Shown piece after piece: positions 61,260 through 64,000 of a DNA stretch of 64,000 bases. The notes under the pieces are model-generated. The model was not told the DNA's origin. It worked only from the letters and a program-made list of their open reading frames with translations, and did not search any database. The position numbers were made by a program, and so were the translations under genes. Position 1 is the first letter of the stretch. Every line of letters starts with the position of its first letter. This DNA is from Pseudomonas sp. KU26590 (GTDB lineage: Bacteria > Pseudomonadota > Gammaproteobacteria > Pseudomonadales > Pseudomonadaceae): the NCBI RefSeq assembly GCF_026153515.1, contig NZ_CP110644.1, forward strand, positions 2,757,501 through 2,821,500, given 5' to 3'.

Positions 61260-62516
61260 CACACCCAGGTAGGACCGGCTTACCCAGGTAGGACGGGCTT
61301 CAGCCGGGAACAGGTCGGGAACAGGTCGGGTGCCACGCCGCAGAATTGATGGTGTTCAAACCGGCGTCTTCCCGGCTAAAGCCGGTCCCACAAAGGCACC
61401 GCGTATCCAGTGTAGGACCGGCTTCAGCCGGGAAAGCGTCAGGTGCCACGCCGCAGAATTGATGGTGTTCAAACCGGCGTCTTCCCGGCTAAAGCCGGTC
61501 CCACAAAGGCACCGCGTATCCAGTGTAGGACCGGCTTCAGCCGGGAAAGCGTCAGGTGCCACGCCGCAGAATTGATGGTGTTCAAACCGGCGTTTTCCCG
61601 GCTAAAGCCGGTCCCACAAAGGCACCGCGTATCCAGTGTAGGACCGGCTTCAGCCGGGAAAGCGTCAGGCGGCACACCGCAGAATTGATGGTGTTCAAAC
61701 CGGCGTCTTCCCGGCTAAAGCCGGTCCCACAAAGGCACCGCGTATCCAGTGTAGGACCGGCTTCAGCCGGGAAGGCGTCAGAAGCCACACCGCAGAATTG
61801 ATGGTGTTCAAACCGACGTCTTCCCGGCTAAAGCCGGTCCCACAAAGGCACCGCGTATCCAGTGTAGGACCGGCTTCAGCCGGGAAAGCGTCAGGCGGCA
61901 CACCGCAGAATTGATGGTGTTCAAACCGGCGTCTTCCCGGCTAAAGCCGGTCCCACAAAGGCACCGCGTATCCAGTGTAGGACCGGCTTCAGCCGGGAAA
62001 GCGTCAGGCGCCACGCTGCAGATTGATGGTGTTCAAACCGACGTCTTCCCGGCTAAAGCCGGTCCCACAAAGGCACCGCGTATCCAGTGTAGGACCGGCT
62101 TCAGCCGGGAAAGCGTCAGGCGCCACGCTGCAGATTGATGGTGTTCAAACCGGCGTCTTCCCGGCTAAAGCCGGTCCCACAAAGGCACCGCGTACCCCGG
62201 TAGGACCGGCTTCAGCCGGGAAAGCGTCTGAAGCCACGCTGCAGATTGATGGTGTTCAAACCGGCGTCTTCCCGGCTAACGCCGGTCCCACAAAGGCACC
62301 GCGTACCCCGGTAGGACCGGCTTCAGCCGGGAAAGCGTCTGAAGCCACGCTGCAGATTGATGGTGTTCAAACCGGCGTCTTCCCGGCTAACGCCGGTCCC
62401 ACAAAGGCACCGCGTATCCAGTGTAGGACCGGCTTCAGCCGGGAAAGCGTCTGAAGCCACGCTGCAGATTGATGGTGTTCAAACCGACGTCTTCCCGGCT
62501 AAAGCCGGTCCTACAT
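61260..62516 (-). repeat. REPIN array 2: ten full tandem units plus a part, period 113 bp
   Basis: Ten units of a reverse arm (tcccggctaaagccggtccc) and a forward arm (taggaccggcttcagccggg) follow each other every 112-113 bp from 61369, with an eleventh reverse arm at 62494-62516. A decayed half unit (61268-61325) starts the array. The flank reads aattgatggtgttcaaacc and the loop ggcaccgcgtatcc, which are the complements of the array 1 flank and loop, so this array is inverted relative to array 1. Two units carry ctaacgccggt instead of ctaaagccggt. Open frames through it are periodic artefacts. Confidence 0.95.
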
Positions 62517-62545
62517 ATTCAATGCGGTCTCCAGACGGGCAAGCT

Positions 62546-63874
62546 TCAATCCCCAAACGCCCCCAGCAGCAACACCACGTTCAGCACGATGATCAGCAGC
62601 GCGATGCCCCAGGCCAGGGTCGTCAGCATGGGGCCGGTCACGAAATTACCCATCAGCTTGCGGTCCGACACGAAGCGCACCAGCGGCACGACGGCAAAGG
62701 GCAACTGCATCGACAGGATGACCTGACTCAGCACCAGCAACTTGGCGGTGCCCTGGGCGCCATAAATACTGGTCACCACAATCACCGGAATGATCGCCAG
62801 CCCCCTTGTCAGCAGGCGCCGGATCCAGCCTGGCAGGCGCAGGCGCAGAAAACCTTCCATGACGATCTGCCCGGCCAGCGTCGCCGTGACCGTGGAATTG
62901 ATCCCCGACGCCAGCAGCGCCACGCCGAACAGCATCGACGCCATGCCCACGCCCAGCATCGGCGAAAGCAGATGGTAAGCCTGTTCGATTTCCACTACGT
63001 CGGTCTTGCCGGCCTTGTGAAACACCGTCGCCGCCGTGATCAGAATCGCCGCGTTGACAAACAGCGCCAGCGTCAGCGCGATGGTGCTGTCGGTCACCGC
63101 CCAGCGCAGGCCTATACGGCGGCCCTCGTCCGTACGCGGGTAGGCGCGGGTCTGCACGATGGACGAATGCAGATACAAGTTATGCGGCATCACCGTCGCG
63201 CCAATGATGCCGATCGCCAGGTACAGCGCCTCGGGATTGGTCACCACTTCGGCCTTGGGGATGAAGCCGGCAAACAGCTCGGCCAGATCAGGCTGGGCCA
63301 GCACCATCTGGATCGCGAAGCAGGCAAAGATGACCAGTAGCAAGGCAATGACAAATGCCTCAAGCGCCCGGAAGCCGCGGCCCATGAGCAGAAATATCAG
63401 AAAAACGTCGACGGCCGAGATCACCGCGCCCCAGATCAGCGGGATGCCGAACAGCAGGTTCAGCGCAATGGCCGTGCCGATCACCTCAGCCAGGTCGCAG
63501 GCGATAATCGCGATCTCGCAGGCAATCCACAGGGCGATGCACACCGGCCGGCTGCAACGTTCGCGGCAGGCCCGGGCCAGGTCCCATCCGGTGACGATGC
63601 CCAGCCGTGCCGACAGCGCTTGCAGCACGATGGCCATCAGGTTCGACAGTAGAATGACCGACAGCAGCAGGTAGCCGAATTTCGAACCGCCGGCGATGTC
63701 GGTGGCCCAGTTGCCCGGGTCCATGTAGCCCACGGCGACCATATAGCCGGGGCCGGTGAACGCTAGCAGCCGCTTGAACCAGTTGCCGGTCGTGGGCATG
63801 GCGACACTGGCGCTGGGCATGCCCCCGCCGAGTGTGTCGTCGCCTGGGCGGGCAGGGTGATCGATGGGCGGCAT
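62546..63874 (-). CDS. mntH: Nramp-family manganese/proton symporter
   Basis: This 442-residue inner-membrane protein has about eleven helices. The metal site of Nramp transporters is intact: [20 protein letters not shown] in helix 1 (DPGN) and [15 protein letters not shown] in helix 6 (MPH). It imports Mn2+ with protons. ATG 63874 ([11 protein letters not shown]) is preceded by GGAA; an in-frame ATG at 63928 would add 18 residues. No MntR box or riboswitch could be recognised in the 126 bases left upstream. It points toward REPIN array 2. Confidence 0.93.
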   Translation of the reverse strand: MPPIDHPARPGDDTLGGGMPSASVAMPTTGNWFKRLLAFTGPGYMVAVGYMDPGNWATDIAGGSKFGYLLLSVILLSNLMAIVLQALSARLGIVTGWDLARACRERCSRPVCIALWIACEIAIIACDLAEVIGTAIALNLLFGIPLIWGAVISAVDVFLIFLLMGRGFRALEAFVIALLLVIFACFAIQMVLAQPDLAELFAGFIPKAEVVTNPEALYLAIGIIGATVMPHNLYLHSSIVQTRAYPRTDEGRRIGLRWAVTDSTIALTLALFVNAAILITAATVFHKAGKTDVVEIEQAYHLLSPMLGVGMASMLFGVALLASGINSTVTATLAGQIVMEGFLRLRLPGWIRRLLTRGLAIIPVIVVTSIYGAQGTAKLLVLSQVILSMQLPFAVVPLVRFVSDRKLMGNFVTGPMLTTLAWGIALLIIVLNVVLLLGAFGD

Positions 63875-64000
63875 TGAGGATTCCGGCGTTGAATATTGAA
63901 TAATCAGACGTGTCGACGGGCACGGCATCCTGGCCCTGCTATGCGCTTTCAGCGCGCGTTTATCGCCTGCCAGCGTGCCTGCCGTGGCGCGTGCAAACGG

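Noticed and set aside
61330..62454. Series of repeated short proteins in both strands of array 2
   Set aside because: They repeat every 113 bp exactly like the DNA repeat, have no ribosome sites and contain the translated REP arms ([15 protein letters not shown]). They are repeat artefacts.
1..64000. tRNA, rRNA or insertion sequence
   Set aside because: I scanned for cloverleaf-type sequences, rRNA segments, transposase motifs and terminal inverted repeats with target duplications and saw none that I could support.

Overview
The window looks like a chromosomal segment of a GC-rich Pseudomonas, most likely one of the yellow, carotenoid-producing species. I base this on several Pseudomonas REP/REPIN repeat families, a TgpA-type transglutaminase operon, a membrane glucose dehydrogenase (gcd), a close match to the PA4872-type oxaloacetate decarboxylase as I recall it, and a complete crt cluster. 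The species is inferred; no rRNA or tRNA gene is visible.

Layout. 0-6.8 kb: a truncated patatin-like phospholipase, a small lipoprotein, the MoxR ATPase / DUF58 / tgpA operon, a CHAD protein and a thioesterase. 6.8-14.3 kb: small membrane protein, tatD, an MltF-like lytic transglycosylase, DoxX, a PI-PLC-like protein, and a LysR gene divergent from an acetylornithine-type aminotransferase. 14.3-23 kb: repeat-rich spacer, an M20 (CPG2-like) peptidase, a lipoprotein pair, DNA polymerase II, a LysR/cupin pair and an oxaloacetate decarboxylase. 23.4-30 kb: a ribose-type sugar ABC operon with a LacI regulator and a xylulokinase; it has a putative 25-codon leader ORF and a 15-bp minisatellite that reaches the kinase start codon. 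30.3-35.6 kb: paoABC periplasmic aldehyde oxidoreductase and a YahK-like aldehyde reductase. 36-40.7 kb: a GAF-GAF-GGDEF-EAL protein, a DUF2252 protein and a RidA protein behind a MerR-type promoter.

40.7-62.5 kb is the most striking part. Two long REPIN arrays, both with a period of about 113 bp and in opposite orientation, bracket about 19 kb. That interval holds a full zeaxanthin-glucoside pathway (crtE divergent from idi-crtX-crtY-crtI-crtB, with crtZ convergent), gcd, a three-gene acyl-CoA dehydrogenase / PIG-L deacetylase / NodS-type methyltransferase operon of unknown product, and a copper-delivery pair (SCO and PCu(A)C). The crtE-idi gap carries a mirrored TTGTAC-N16-TACAA(G/C) element that can be read as overlapping divergent promoters and as an operator. 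mntH closes the window.

Functional themes are pigment and photo-oxidative protection, periplasmic oxidation of glucose and aldehydes, pentose or polyol uptake, envelope maintenance, and metal handling. No transposase, phage gene, CRISPR array or RNA gene was recognised. The mobile component visible is REP-type repeats, with no RAYT transposase in the window.
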